Source: a virus. From it: a DNA stretch of 39,244 nucleotides. The notes beneath the pieces were generated by a model. It was not told the DNA's origin, searched no databases, and saw nothing but the letters and a program-made list of their open reading frames with translations. How positions within the stretch are numbered: position 1 is the stretch's first letter; each line of letters starts with the position of its first letter. The stretch is from the IMG/VR virus record IMGVR_UViG_3300042543_000481, positions 1 to 39,244 of that record. One strand, 5' to 3'. A program made the position numbers and the translations under genes. Positions 17,551 through 25,467 of the stretch are shown in pieces.

Positions 17551-17902
17551 GAGTACCAGCTATAAGTTTATTGACACTGATCCAAAGTATGCTGATTTGG
17601 ATACAATGCCAATTAAAATTGTCACAGGTGAGTATGCAAATGTAGAATTTCGTTTCAAAAGAATTAGCATTTCTCCTACTGACGATAATCTTAACGTAAC
17701 ATTTGATGTTGAAGTTCTTCAAGCCCCGAAAAATGTAAATGTGGATTTAAATCACCAACCATTCATTGACTTCTTGGGCGAAATCCTGTATGATATAATG
17801 GTAAACAGAGAAGACATCGAAACACAGGTCGATAAGCGGGATGAGCCCGTTGATCTAGAAGCCGATGTCCACGAAGATCCACATGGAAAAGATCATCCTT
17901 AA
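17534..17902 (+). CDS. Hypothetical protein between uvsX and the gp41 helicase
   Basis: A 122-residue protein from ATG 17534 (MAPTTESTSYKFIDTDPKYA). A longer frame opens at 17417 but runs deep inside uvsX, so the later ATG is preferred. The centre looks beta-rich (VEFRFKRISISPTDDNLNVTFDVEVLQ) and the C-terminus is strongly acidic with His (EADVHEDPHGKDHP). A small gene in this slot is common in aquatic T4-like phages. The acidic tail could interact with the recombinase or a DNA-binding partner; function unknown. It overlaps the helicase start by 20 nt. Confidence 0.7.
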   Translation: MAPTTESTSYKFIDTDPKYADLDTMPIKIVTGEYANVEFRFKRISISPTDDNLNVTFDVEVLQAPKNVNVDLNHQPFIDFLGEILYDIMVNREDIETQVDKRDEPVDLEADVHEDPHGKDHP

Positions 17903-19286
17903 GAATCTGGTTAAGCGAGACGATTATGCAAGCAAAGTACTCCCCTTCCTCAAGGAGGAGTACTTTTCTTCTAAGGTAGAGCGCATCGTATTTAATACGG
18001 TGTCGCAATTCATCAGCAAGTACAATGCACTTCCAACTAAGGATGCACTTGATCTTATTCTGGAAAACCAGAAGGGTCTGAGCGAGGAAGAGTATCGTGG
18101 TTCAGCCAAGTTGATTTCCGAAGTCTACAGCAATAATGATGGCGAAGATATCAATTGGCTGTACGATAGCACTGAAAAGTTTTGCAAAGATAAGGCATTG
18201 CACTTGGCTATCCTTAGTTCCATCAATATTTTGGATGGCAAGGAGCAGAATCTTTCAGAGACTGCAATCCCCGATATTCTTAGCAACGCCTTGGCTGTGA
18301 GTTTTGATACTCGCGTAGGTCACGACTTCATGGAAGATGCTCATTCTCGCCATGATTTCTATAATAAGACTGAACGTCGCGTTCCATTTGATCTTGATTA
18401 TTTCAATATGGTGACTGGCGGCGGTACTCCTACCAAAACCCTCAACATCATTATGGCCGGCACTGGTTGCGGTAAGAGTCTTTTCTTGTGCCACCATGCA
18501 GCGGCATGCTTGATGAATAACCTCAATGTGCTTTACATCACTATGGAGATGGCAGAAGAGCGCATTGCTGAGCGCATTGATGCTAATCTTCTGGACATGC
18601 CTGTCCAAGATCTTCGCAGCATGTCCAAGGGGACGTATCATAAAAAGATCGATGAACTGAAGCATCGATGCCAAGGAAGACTCATCATCAAGGAATATCC
18701 GACTGGCGAGGCTAACGCTAATCATTTTCGTATTCTCTTGCAGGAGTTGGCAACAAAGAAGAAGTTCAAGCCTGATATCATCTTCATTGACTACCTGAAT
18801 ATCTGTTCTTCGGCCCGAATTAAGAATACCGGAAACACGAATAGTTACCATTACATCAAGTCTATTGCCGAAGAGCTTCGTGCATTGGCTGTTCAGTTTG
18901 ATGTCCCGGTGTTCAGTGCAACTCAGGTCAACCGTAGCGGATTTGCAAGCACCGATATTGGTCTTGAAGATACTTCGGAATCTTTTGGTCTTCCTGCTAC
19001 TGCAGATTTCTTTGCTGCTCTTATTCGTACTGATGAGTTGGATGATGCAAATCAACTTATGGTCAAGCAGTTGAAGAATCGATACAACAGCACGGCAAGC
19101 AACCGTAAGTTTGTAATTGGAGTGTCGTTTGCCAAGATGAAGTTGCACGACGTAGAACAAGACGACCAGCCAGTTATGGTCAGTTCCAATCAGACGGATA
19201 CGAAAAAGAAGAAGAGTGACGAGGATGATTACTACCGCGCAGTCTCCAAGACGGCGCGTAAGGTTGGTCTTGATTGGCAAGTCTAA
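17883..19286 (+). CDS. 41: Replicative helicase gp41 (DnaB-like)
   Basis: A hexameric 5'-3' helicase that unwinds the fork and forms the primosome with gp61. It has 467 residues from ATG 17883, whose MEKIILKNLV start resembles the T4 protein; ATG 17865 adds six residues and cannot be excluded. An N-terminal helical domain is followed by a RecA-like domain with Walker A AGTGCGKS at 192-199, the TMEMAEERIAERIDANLL segment at about 220-237, Walker B PDIIFIDYLNIC (D303) and FSATQVNRSGF (motif H4 type). It ends in a TAATG overlap with the primase gene, coupling the two primosome subunits. Confidence 0.95.
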   Translation: MEKIILKNLVKRDDYASKVLPFLKEEYFSSKVERIVFNTVSQFISKYNALPTKDALDLILENQKGLSEEEYRGSAKLISEVYSNNDGEDINWLYDSTEKFCKDKALHLAILSSINILDGKEQNLSETAIPDILSNALAVSFDTRVGHDFMEDAHSRHDFYNKTERRVPFDLDYFNMVTGGGTPTKTLNIIMAGTGCGKSLFLCHHAAACLMNNLNVLYITMEMAEERIAERIDANLLDMPVQDLRSMSKGTYHKKIDELKHRCQGRLIIKEYPTGEANANHFRILLQELATKKKFKPDIIFIDYLNICSSARIKNTGNTNSYHYIKSIAEELRALAVQFDVPVFSATQVNRSGFASTDIGLEDTSESFGLPATADFFAALIRTDELDDANQLMVKQLKNRYNSTASNRKFVIGVSFAKMKLHDVEQDDQPVMVSSNQTDTKKKKSDEDDYYRAVSKTARKVGLDWQV

Positions 19287-20278
19287 TGTACAACATAGTT
19301 GACAAAAAATTCATTAATATGATTTCTGGGTCACTTGAAAAGTTTAAGTGGCGTAGAGACAATATTGCTACGTGCAGATGTTTCATGTGCGGGGATTCTA
19401 AGAAGAATAAAAGCAAAACCCGTGGTTATTTCTACATGAACAAAGGACAGTACTTTTACAAGTGCCACAATTGTGGATTTGCTTGTACGGTAAAAACTGT
19501 CTTGGATAATGTAGCACCTGAGTTAGCGTTGGAATATACGTTGGAGACTTACAAAGGGTTTACCTTTGGAGCCAAAGAAGCCTACATAGCAAGCAAACCG
19601 GAAGTAATAGTGCCTGATTATATCGGTACTTGTATAACGGATTTGCCACTTGCACACAATGCAAGAAGCTATGTTTCCAAAAGACAAATTCCTGTTGATA
19701 AACAGTCATTGCTATATTACTGCTCTGATTTTTCAAAGATTGCAAGCCGTTTCTTAAAAGAAGCAACTGTCGAATCTCGGCTTGTAATTCCATTTTTTGA
19801 CGAAAATAAAACTATTATTGGAGTGCAGGGTCGGGCATTGTCGCCTACCGCTAAGGTGCGATACATCACCTATAAAAGTCCTCACATTGAGCGACTGTGG
19901 TATGGACTAGATCGTGTTAACACTCTTAATGATGTGTATGTCGTGGAAGGACCACTGGATTCACTTTTCCTTCCCAATGCAATTGCAATGGTTGGTTCAA
20001 GTTATCCTGAGTTGTTGCCCAACAAACTTCAAAATGCAAAATTAATTTTTGCCTTTGACAATGAACCACGGAACGCAGAATTACACCACATGATGGAAAA
20101 AGCCATTGAACATGGTCACCGTATTGTGATATGGCCAAACATCCCAGAAAAAGACATCAATGAGATGGTGATAAACCATGGGTACGGAAAGACTAAAGAG
20201 ATGCTAGATAGTAATACGTACTCAGGTAATATTGCCAGACTTAAATTTTTAACATGGAGAAAATCAAATGGAAGATAA
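19286..20278 (+). CDS. 61: DNA primase gp61
   Basis: Primase that makes RNA primers for lagging-strand synthesis. Of 330 residues, the N-terminal zinc ribbon uses C32/C35 (CFMC) and C60/C63 (CHNC). The Toprim domain has the catalytic Glu in VVEGPLDSLF (E221) and the metal-binding Asp in FAFDNEPR (D258). ATG 19286 overlaps the gp41 stop (TAATG); an upstream in-frame TTG at 19274 is less likely. It is close to T4 gp61 in length (342). The next gene begins inside its last codons. Confidence 0.93.
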   Translation: MYNIVDKKFINMISGSLEKFKWRRDNIATCRCFMCGDSKKNKSKTRGYFYMNKGQYFYKCHNCGFACTVKTVLDNVAPELALEYTLETYKGFTFGAKEAYIASKPEVIVPDYIGTCITDLPLAHNARSYVSKRQIPVDKQSLLYYCSDFSKIASRFLKEATVESRLVIPFFDENKTIIGVQGRALSPTAKVRYITYKSPHIERLWYGLDRVNTLNDVYVVEGPLDSLFLPNAIAMVGSSYPELLPNKLQNAKLIFAFDNEPRNAELHHMMEKAIEHGHRIVIWPNIPEKDINEMVINHGYGKTKEMLDSNTYSGNIARLKFLTWRKSNGR

Positions 20279-20486
20279 TCATGATGACGAAGCATATGCT
20301 GACGCACAGTTGAAGGTATGTCAAGCATTTTTGCAGTTTAATTCGTTCTTTACCGAATATGTCAAAGAACTTGACCCAGAATTATGGAAAAAAGCTTTGG
20401 AATATGCAAAAGATAGCATCGACATTCCCGGAGTAGAACTTCGTTTTATTGATGAAGATGAAAACGGCGACGAAATAAAGGATTAA
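20268..20486 (+). CDS. Small acidic hypothetical protein
   Basis: A 72-residue, strongly acidic protein (MEDNHDDEAYADAQ at the N-terminus, DEDENGDEIKD at the end) with a helical middle containing aromatic residues (FLQFNSFFTEYVKELDPELWKKALEYAKDS). The start overlaps the gp61 end by 11 nt and the stop is 1 nt before thyX, so it is part of the same translational chain. I do not recognise the family. Small acidic phage proteins can act as DNA mimics or inhibitors of host factors, but nothing here shows that. Confidence 0.65.
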   Translation: MEDNHDDEAYADAQLKVCQAFLQFNSFFTEYVKELDPELWKKALEYAKDSIDIPGVELRFIDEDENGDEIKD

Positions 20487-20487
20487 A

Positions 20488-21216
20488 ATGTTAAAGCGTG
20501 TGAGTGTTTTAGATAAAGGTCATGTAGATTTAATTACTGTTATGGGCAACGATTTGACTGTAGTCAACGCTGCCAGGGTTTCCTTTAATAAGGAAAGCAA
20601 CTGGGGAGGTACGCAAGAAGATTATACTGAACTTCCCGGAAAAGATGAACCATTTTCTTCTTATCTTTCAAACAAAGATGAAAAACTTATTTCATATCTT
20701 GCAAAGCATAAACATTGGACTCCTTTTGCACATCCTCAGATAAGTCTTCGCATCAAGGCTCCAATTTTTATTCGCACACAGTTGTTTAAGCACAAAGTTG
20801 GATTTGTTGAAAATGAAGTTAGTCGTCGTTATGTCACGGATCCACCAGAAGTTTATATTCCGAGATGGAGACTTGCTCCAACAGATGGAGCTAAACAAGG
20901 TAGTTCGGATTTTATTCAAGACGAGATAGTTGAAGTTAACTTGAATATGCAGTATAATAGTGTTATTACAGGAGCAGTTAAAACATATGAAGATCTTTTG
21001 GAACAAGGTGTCGCCCCAGAACAGGCAAGGTCAGTCCTCCCCCAAGGTACTTACACAGAATGGTGGTGGACAGGATCTCTTGCAGGATACGCTCGCGTCG
21101 TACAGCAGAGGTCAGACCCGCATGCACAGTGGGAAGTTCGCGAATACGCGAATGCTATCGGGAATCTTATACTTCCATACTTCCCAGTCTCATGGGCAGC
21201 TTTAACTGCTAAATAA
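20488..21216 (+). CDS. thyX: Flavin-dependent thymidylate synthase ThyX
   Basis: Makes dTMP from dUMP with methylene-tetrahydrofolate, FAD and NADPH. In the 242 residues the signature region IRTQLFKHKVGFVENEVSRR (95-114) is the phage variant of the ThyX motif: canonical RHR becomes KHK and the spacing to the Ser is one residue longer. HWTPFAHPQISLRI at 76-89, YIPRWR and EQARSVLPQGTYTEWWWTG are further conserved blocks. AAGGA precedes the ATG. Its substrate is supplied by the dUTPase at 11477, and it lies beside the reductase gene, forming a dNTP module. Confidence 0.93.
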   Translation: MLKRVSVLDKGHVDLITVMGNDLTVVNAARVSFNKESNWGGTQEDYTELPGKDEPFSSYLSNKDEKLISYLAKHKHWTPFAHPQISLRIKAPIFIRTQLFKHKVGFVENEVSRRYVTDPPEVYIPRWRLAPTDGAKQGSSDFIQDEIVEVNLNMQYNSVITGAVKTYEDLLEQGVAPEQARSVLPQGTYTEWWWTGSLAGYARVVQQRSDPHAQWEVREYANAIGNLILPYFPVSWAALTAK

Positions 21217-21237
21217 AACACCAACCAAGGAAACCAT

Positions 21238-23124
21238 ATGCAAAATTTACCAGCCTTTCAGGAATTTATTTTTATTTCTCGCTATTCTCGCTGGATTGAA
21301 AGTGAGAATCGCAGAGAAACATGGGAAGAGTGTGTAGACCGATGGTGGAATTACTTTACCAATAAAGTTCCCCACCTTGCATCTAGACGCGATGTACGCG
21401 AAGCCATTCTAAACATGGAAGTTCTTCCTTCTATGCGCAGTCTCATGACGGCTGGTCCTGCATTGGACCACGACAATACTTGCATATACAATTGCTCGTA
21501 TCTGCCTATTGATTCCATCGATTCGTTTGCAGAGTTGTTTGTTGTATTGATGAATGGCACTGGAGTTGGATACAGTGTTGAGCGTCAGTATACAGATAAG
21601 CTTCCAAGCATTGCCGACAAAATTGAAAAGAATTTTGATGTCGTTATTCATGTGGAAGACTCCAAAGAAGGTTGGGGCAATGCACTAAAGAATCTGTTAG
21701 AAGAACTTTACCGAGGCAATCACGTAAAGTGGGATGTTTCAGAAGTTCGTCCTGCTGGAGCAAGGCTAAAAACATTTGGTGGTCGTGCCAGTGGTCCAGC
21801 CCCGCTTGATAATCTGTTTAAGTTTATCGTAAAGATTTTTTATTCAGCACAAGGTCGCAGACTTACTGCACTGGAATGTCATGATATCTGCTGTGCGATT
21901 GCCAACGCTGTAATTGTCGGTGGAGTTCGTCGTTCTGCAATGATTTCATTGAGCGATCTTTCTGACCGTGAAATGGCACTGTGCAAAAGCGGTGCATGGT
22001 GGGAGCAGGCTGGCTTCCGTTCATACGCTAACAACTCAGCAGTATACCGAGGTCGCCCTCCAATGGGTCAGTTCCTTGAGGAATGGACTTCGCTCTACAA
22101 CAGCCACAGCGGTGAGCGTGGAATGATTAACCGTCAGGCACTTCAGGCACAGGCTGTGAAGAGCGGTAGAGACGGAAAGTGTGAGTACGGTACCAATCCA
22201 TGCTCAGAGATTATTTTGAAGCCATTTGAGTTTTGCAATCTTTCAACTGTCGTGGTTCGCCCCAACGATACCCGCGCTTCTTTGAAAAAGAAGATTGAAA
22301 TTGCAACCATCATTGGTACTGTTCAATCTACTTTCACCTACTTCCCATATCTTCGTCCCGAGTGGAAAAAGAACTGCGAAGAAGAGCGCCTACTGGGCGT
22401 GTCGATGACAGGTATCTTTGACAATAAACTTACAAGTGGCCTTGAAGGTAAGCCAAAGCTTATTCAACTTCTCCAGACTCTGCGTGAGCATGCAACGTTG
22501 ACTAATCTACAGTGGTCTGAGACCTTGGGAATTAGCCCTAGTAAGTCAATTACTTGCGTCAAGCCCGAGGGCACCACTTCATGCTTGGTCGATTCTGCCT
22601 CTGGTCTCCATCCGAGATATGCAGACTACTACTACCGTAGAGTTCGCATTGACAAAAAGGATCCCATCTATCAGTTGATGAAAGACCAAGGGGTTCCGTG
22701 TGAGGACGATGTAATTAATCCTAACAATACAGCAGTCTTCACATTTGCAATGAAGGCATCTGCTGGTACCGTAACCACAGAAGACCTTCGTGCGTTGGAT
22801 CACTTGGACCTGTGGAAGACTTACCAAGAGCATTACTGCGATCACAAGCCATCTATCACAGTCAACTATCGTGATAGCGAATTCCTTGAAGTCGGAAACT
22901 GGCTATGGGAAAACTTTGATTGTGCTACCGGAATTTCTTTCCTACCCGGTGGTGATTCACACTCTTATGCACAGGCACCGTTTGAAAGGATCGATGCAAG
23001 TACATATGAGATGCATCCTCAGATCAAGGTAGACTTTAATAAACTTTCTACGTATGAACAAGAAGACAACACCGAATCTGCAAAAGAATATGCTTGCCAA
23101 GGTGGAGCCTGCCAAATTATGTAA
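21238..23124 (+). CDS. nrdJ: Ribonucleotide reductase, probable class II (adenosylcobalamin-dependent)
   Basis: Reduces ribonucleotides to deoxyribonucleotides. In the 628 residues the catalytic loop is TNPCSEIILKPFEFCNL: N320, thiyl C322 and E324, with C333 as one of the redox pair and C82 or C86 (CIYNC) as the other. The C-terminal shuttle cysteines are C620 and C625 (ACQGGACQIM). NPC.EI, KTFGGRASGP and GTGVGYSVE resemble the monomeric Lactobacillus-type triphosphate reductase (739 residues). No NrdB and no NrdD-type glycyl-radical tail is present, so class II is the best fit. AAGGAA precedes the ATG. The last 35 bases are shared with the HNH gene. Confidence 0.85.
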   Translation: MQNLPAFQEFIFISRYSRWIESENRRETWEECVDRWWNYFTNKVPHLASRRDVREAILNMEVLPSMRSLMTAGPALDHDNTCIYNCSYLPIDSIDSFAELFVVLMNGTGVGYSVERQYTDKLPSIADKIEKNFDVVIHVEDSKEGWGNALKNLLEELYRGNHVKWDVSEVRPAGARLKTFGGRASGPAPLDNLFKFIVKIFYSAQGRRLTALECHDICCAIANAVIVGGVRRSAMISLSDLSDREMALCKSGAWWEQAGFRSYANNSAVYRGRPPMGQFLEEWTSLYNSHSGERGMINRQALQAQAVKSGRDGKCEYGTNPCSEIILKPFEFCNLSTVVVRPNDTRASLKKKIEIATIIGTVQSTFTYFPYLRPEWKKNCEEERLLGVSMTGIFDNKLTSGLEGKPKLIQLLQTLREHATLTNLQWSETLGISPSKSITCVKPEGTTSCLVDSASGLHPRYADYYYRRVRIDKKDPIYQLMKDQGVPCEDDVINPNNTAVFTFAMKASAGTVTTEDLRALDHLDLWKTYQEHYCDHKPSITVNYRDSEFLEVGNWLWENFDCATGISFLPGGDSHSYAQAPFERIDASTYEMHPQIKVDFNKLSTYEQEDNTESAKEYACQGGACQIM

Positions 23125-23542
23125 AGTTTGCACCGAGTGCAATATTACCAGACCGGTTGAGTGTTTTGCTAAAGTAAAAAACAAAACATCTCACCCGGTC
23201 TGGAGGCGCAATGTGTGCAATGAATGCAGAGATCGCCAGCGGACTCCTGAGCAGCGGCTATTAAAAGAAGCCAAATACAGAGCAAAGAAAAAAGGGCTTG
23301 CGTTTGATTTAGAGTTATCTGACATTGTTATTCCTGCAACGTGTCCTGTATATGGAATGCCTATGCAATACAATACGGGATGGAACTCGCCTTCCATTGA
23401 CAGGATAGAAAACAATAAAGGTTACACCAAAGACAATATTATAATTGTTTCGGTAAAGGCAAACAGCCACAAAAGTACTGCGACTCTAGATGAGTTAAAA
23501 CAACTTGTATTATTTTATGATAAATTAATGTCCCATAAATAA
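23090..23542 (+). CDS. HNH / endonuclease VII-like nuclease overlapping the reductase tail
   Basis: A 150-residue protein from ATG 23090; an ATG at 23054 is possible and lies further inside the reductase gene. The N-terminal zinc ribbon has LCKVCTEC near 10-17 and NVCNECR near 42-48. The nuclease core has CPVYG, then SPSIDRIENNKGYTKDNI, then VKANSHKSTAT with a final EL helix. The SxDRI...GYTxxNI...AN..K layout is typical of free-standing phage HNH enzymes, often mobile. It is read in another frame from the reductase it overlaps, a usual habitat for homing endonucleases. Nuclease call good; homing is inferred. Confidence 0.8.
   Translation: MLAKVEPAKLCKVCTECNITRPVECFAKVKNKTSHPVWRRNVCNECRDRQRTPEQRLLKEAKYRAKKKGLAFDLELSDIVIPATCPVYGMPMQYNTGWNSPSIDRIENNKGYTKDNIIIVSVKANSHKSTATLDELKQLVLFYDKLMSHK
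23534..23541 (+). promoter_or_regulatory. Late-like CATAAATA within a small palindrome
   Basis: CATAAATA lies in the palindrome TCCCAT-AAATA-ATGGGA (23531-23547), just upstream of the RuvC-like start at 23547. It could be a weak late promoter or a hairpin near the start codon; its spacing to the ATG is only 5 nt, so either role is uncertain. Confidence 0.3.
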
Positions 23543-23546
23543 TGGG

Positions 23547-24107
23547 ATGTTTCATACAATTGTTGGTATTGACTATTCAATGACTTCGCCTTGCTTGTGT
23601 CTCTTTGACACAAGACTTAAATTTTGTTTTGAAAATTGTCAATTTTATTTTTTGACAGACACAAAGAAGTATGCTAATAAATTTTTAGGCAATGTCAATG
23701 GTGAAATGTTTGATACCTACAACCATGACACTGAAAGATTTGATACTATATCTGAGTGGGCTATAAATCTTTGCATCGGTGCTGCCGAAGTAAGCTTAGA
23801 AGGATATGCATACAATTCTACTGGACGAATTTTTCATCTAGCAGAAAACGTTGGAATATTAAAGCATAAGCTTTACAAGAATGCAATTCCAGTAAGCGTG
23901 ATTGAGCCAAGCCGTGTTAAGAAATTAGCCACAGGCAAAGGCAATGCGGACAAACAAATGATGTTTGATGCGTTTGAGGCTGAGACTCACGTAGACTTAA
24001 AGTCCGCTCTGTCCCAAAAAACACTATCGAATCCTGTTACGGATATTATCGATAGTTTTTATATTGCTAAAATTTTAGCCGAGTCAAAACTTAATCAAGA
24101 ACCTTGA
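23547..24107 (+). CDS. RuvC-like Holliday junction resolvase
   Basis: A 186-residue RNase H-fold nuclease that should cut recombination and replication junctions before DNA packaging, the job of gp49 in T4. Acidic catalytic residues are at the expected places: D9 in IVGIDYSMTSP, E85 in VSLEGYAYNS, and D166/D169 in PVTDIIDSFYIA. FHLAENVGILKHKLY and PSRVKKLATGKGNADKQMM are the helix and the substrate-binding Lys-rich loop. The start is just past a small palindrome, and the 3' end overlaps the convergent gene at 24091 by 17 nt. Resolvase role inferred from family and phage type. Confidence 0.85.
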   Translation: MFHTIVGIDYSMTSPCLCLFDTRLKFCFENCQFYFLTDTKKYANKFLGNVNGEMFDTYNHDTERFDTISEWAINLCIGAAEVSLEGYAYNSTGRIFHLAENVGILKHKLYKNAIPVSVIEPSRVKKLATGKGNADKQMMFDAFEAETHVDLKSALSQKTLSNPVTDIIDSFYIAKILAESKLNQEP

Positions 24108-24474
24108 CGCTGAACGACTCAACGATGGGTGCTGGCAGGGATTGAAGAATTTCATAATTATCCCAGTTTTCCTTTAGTACGCCCTTCTTTACCAGGTCAG
24201 CAATTGTCGCTTTCAATTTATCATCGATATTTTGAAAGTTGATATGGTTTTTGCCATTGTCAAGAGCAAGCTTTATAGCCATGGCTACACTATCCCCATA
24301 TGGGAAGTCGTCAAAGCTTTGTTTTCTCACATCTGGTAAGATGTAATAAAGGAATCCAGCAATGTCCTGTTTTGGTACAATAGTAGAATGACGAGCATTG
24401 CTGCCCCCACATCCCATGTTATATACAACATGGGTTTCCATAAGATATTTTTCTATGATAATCTTTCTAGCCAT
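24091..24474 (-). CDS. Hypothetical protein, last gene of the 25448-24091 minus-strand run
   Basis: A 127-residue soluble protein I do not recognise. The N-terminus is MARKIIIEKYLMETHVVYNM, then a Gly/Cys/Ser patch (GCGGSNARH) and a helical C-terminal half (IDDKLKATIADLVKKGVLKE) that may form a winged-helix-like fold. There is no Shine-Dalgarno sequence; a late-type CTAAATAT box lies immediately upstream. It is convergent with, and slightly overlaps, the RuvC-like gene. Function unknown. Confidence 0.65.
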   Translation of the reverse strand: MARKIIIEKYLMETHVVYNMGCGGSNARHSTIVPKQDIAGFLYYILPDVRKQSFDDFPYGDSVAMAIKLALDNGKNHINFQNIDDKLKATIADLVKKGVLKENWDNYEILQSLPAPIVESFSVKVLD

Positions 24475-24481
24475 TGCGTAA

Positions 24482-24489
24482 ATATTTAG
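24482..24489 (-). promoter_or_regulatory. T4-late-like promoter box CTAAATAT
   Basis: Overlaps the stop codon of the FmdB-like gene (24488-24486) and ends 7 nt before the ATG at 24474. No ribosome site follows. Same geometry as the boxes at 6368, 25456, 25468 and 30584. Confidence 0.6.
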
Positions 24490-24776
24490 CTTCCGCCTCT
24501 TCGCTCTGTCGCGGCGTCTAGATTTCTCCTAAACCGCTTAGGCATTCCTGGCTTCATCTTGGACATTAGTTCATTCCAAGCTCCCCCAGTGGCTTTATTG
24601 GGGCTTAAAGTGGCATCCATAGCCATACCTACGGCTTCAGACCCATAATCACGAATTACCTTATTAGCTTTGCAGCTGGGGCATGGGTTTTTTAGGGGAA
24701 CGTCATTCTTTGCCATGGTTAGGCTTTCCTCAAATTGATGATCACACTTTTCACATTTAAACGCATAGATTGGCAT
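24486..24776 (-). CDS. FmdB-type zinc ribbon protein
   Basis: A 96-residue protein beginning MPIYAFKCEKCDHQFEE, with a second pair CPSCKANKVIRDYG: the CxxC...CxxC zinc ribbon of the FmdB putative regulatory family. The rest is basic and Met/Arg-rich (MKPGMPKRFRRNLDAATERR), suggesting nucleic acid contact. Its ATG overlaps the stop of the HNH gene upstream (TAATG). Such zinc ribbons occur in many T4-like phages, often near regulatory or nuclease genes; function unproven. Confidence 0.8.
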   Translation of the reverse strand: MPIYAFKCEKCDHQFEESLTMAKNDVPLKNPCPSCKANKVIRDYGSEAVGMAMDATLSPNKATGGAWNELMSKMKPGMPKRFRRNLDAATERRGGS

Positions 24777-25267
24777 TATGTTATCCTTAAAAAAAACTGT
24801 ATAGCTTCTTCAAAAATTAAATTTTTAGTCGGTTCTTTTGGCTTGTTTCGCAAAACCATTCCTGCTTCTTTCGGTGTCTTATTTCCTTTGGACAAGTTGC
24901 AGTCTCTGCAGCAAGCCACCATATTGACCCAACTATTCGATCCACCTCGGTGGCGAGGCACTACGTGGTCAATGGTGGCATTATCCTCAAGATCAATATT
25001 ACAATACTGACAGACATATTTATCTCGTCTGAAAATATTCTTTTTACTGGGAAATGACTTCCGATTTGGTACTTTGATGTAATATTTTAAAATTAAAACT
25101 CTGGGAATTTTAATTTCACCGGACAAAGCCATAAATTTTAAATTTGTCTTTGTATCTGGATCAAAGTAAACTTTATTTTTGCTGATAAGATCCAATGCCC
25201 GTCTCATTGAAATAATATTCAAAGGACTTTGATCAAAATTTAAAAGTAGAACGGAGTTTTCAAGCAT
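24776..25267 (-). CDS. HNH endonuclease (McrA-type)
   Basis: A 163-residue protein from the ATG at 25267 (MLENSVLLLNFDQSPLNIIS). A longer frame exists to 25381, but it overlaps the real small gene upstream. The pattern is the common phage and bacterial HNH family: RRALDLISKNK, IPRVLILKYY, IFRRDKYVCQYC, then DHVVPRHRGG (His metal ligand), WVNMVACCRDCNLSKGNKT and an AGM..L...P tail. Four cysteines (CxxC twice) bind structural zinc. It may be a homing enzyme or act in host DNA degradation or packaging; its neighbours do not decide. It is translationally coupled to the FmdB-like gene. Confidence 0.88.
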   Translation of the reverse strand: MLENSVLLLNFDQSPLNIISMRRALDLISKNKVYFDPDTKTNLKFMALSGEIKIPRVLILKYYIKVPNRKSFPSKKNIFRRDKYVCQYCNIDLEDNATIDHVVPRHRGGSNSWVNMVACCRDCNLSKGNKTPKEAGMVLRNKPKEPTKNLIFEEAIQFFLRIT

Positions 25268-25448
25268 TGCTTGAGAGGTATTCCGTGAAAGACAGAATTT
25301 TGCTCTCGTTAGCTTGCTGGCGCTCTGCCTTCGAAGCTTCGATGGCTTGCAATTGACGGATTGCTTCTTTTTTAGACTCATGCTTACCTAAAATCTTTTC
25401 ACCTGTAGAGTCAGTAACTACGTATTGATCGCCTGATTTCTTTATCAT
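25260..25448 (-). CDS. Small lysine-rich conserved-type phage protein
   Basis: A 62-residue protein: YVVTDSTGEKILGKHESKKE folds as a beta hairpin, followed by an AIRQLQAIEASKAER helix. I recognise this short hairpin-helix plan (GKHxSKKxAxxQLxAIExSK) from many aquatic phage genomes, where it is unnamed. The tail ESKILSFTEYLSSNA is an extra helix. It is first in the minus-strand run, behind a perfect late box TATAAATA. Its stop overlaps the HNH start by 8 nt. Confidence 0.75.
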   Translation of the reverse strand: MIKKSGDQYVVTDSTGEKILGKHESKKEAIRQLQAIEASKAERQQANESKILSFTEYLSSNA

Positions 25449-25455
25449 GCAATAT

Positions 25456-25463
25456 TATTTATA
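25456..25463 (-). promoter_or_regulatory. T4-late promoter box TATAAATA (minus strand)
   Basis: Perfect late consensus on the minus strand, ending 7 nt before the ATG at 25448, with no ribosome site. It lies 4 nt from a plus-strand CTAAATAA box, giving back-to-back late promoters. Confidence 0.7.
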
Positions 25464-25467
25464 GAAC

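Noticed and set aside
17794-17799. TATAAT inside the gene between uvsX and gp41
   Set aside because: No -35 box at 15-19 nt: TTGACT is 22 nt away and TTGGGC 14 nt, so a promoter is not supported.
17417-17902. 161-codon frame starting inside uvsX
   Set aside because: The first 39 codons lie wholly inside uvsX; ATG 17534 gives a normal short overlap.
18255-19280. 341-codon minus-strand frame opposite gp41
   Set aside because: It is antisense to a well-supported helicase gene, has no family features and arises from codon bias.
21209-21216. CTAAATAA at the thyX stop
   Set aside because: Could be a late box but reflects the Ala-Lys-stop context, and the reductase gene has a normal AAGGAA leader; not enough support.
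24776-25381. Long form of the HNH gene (201 codons)
   Set aside because: Residues 1-38 overlap the recognisable small gene 25260-25448 in another frame and lack HNH family similarity; the family start MLENSVLLLN is at 25267.
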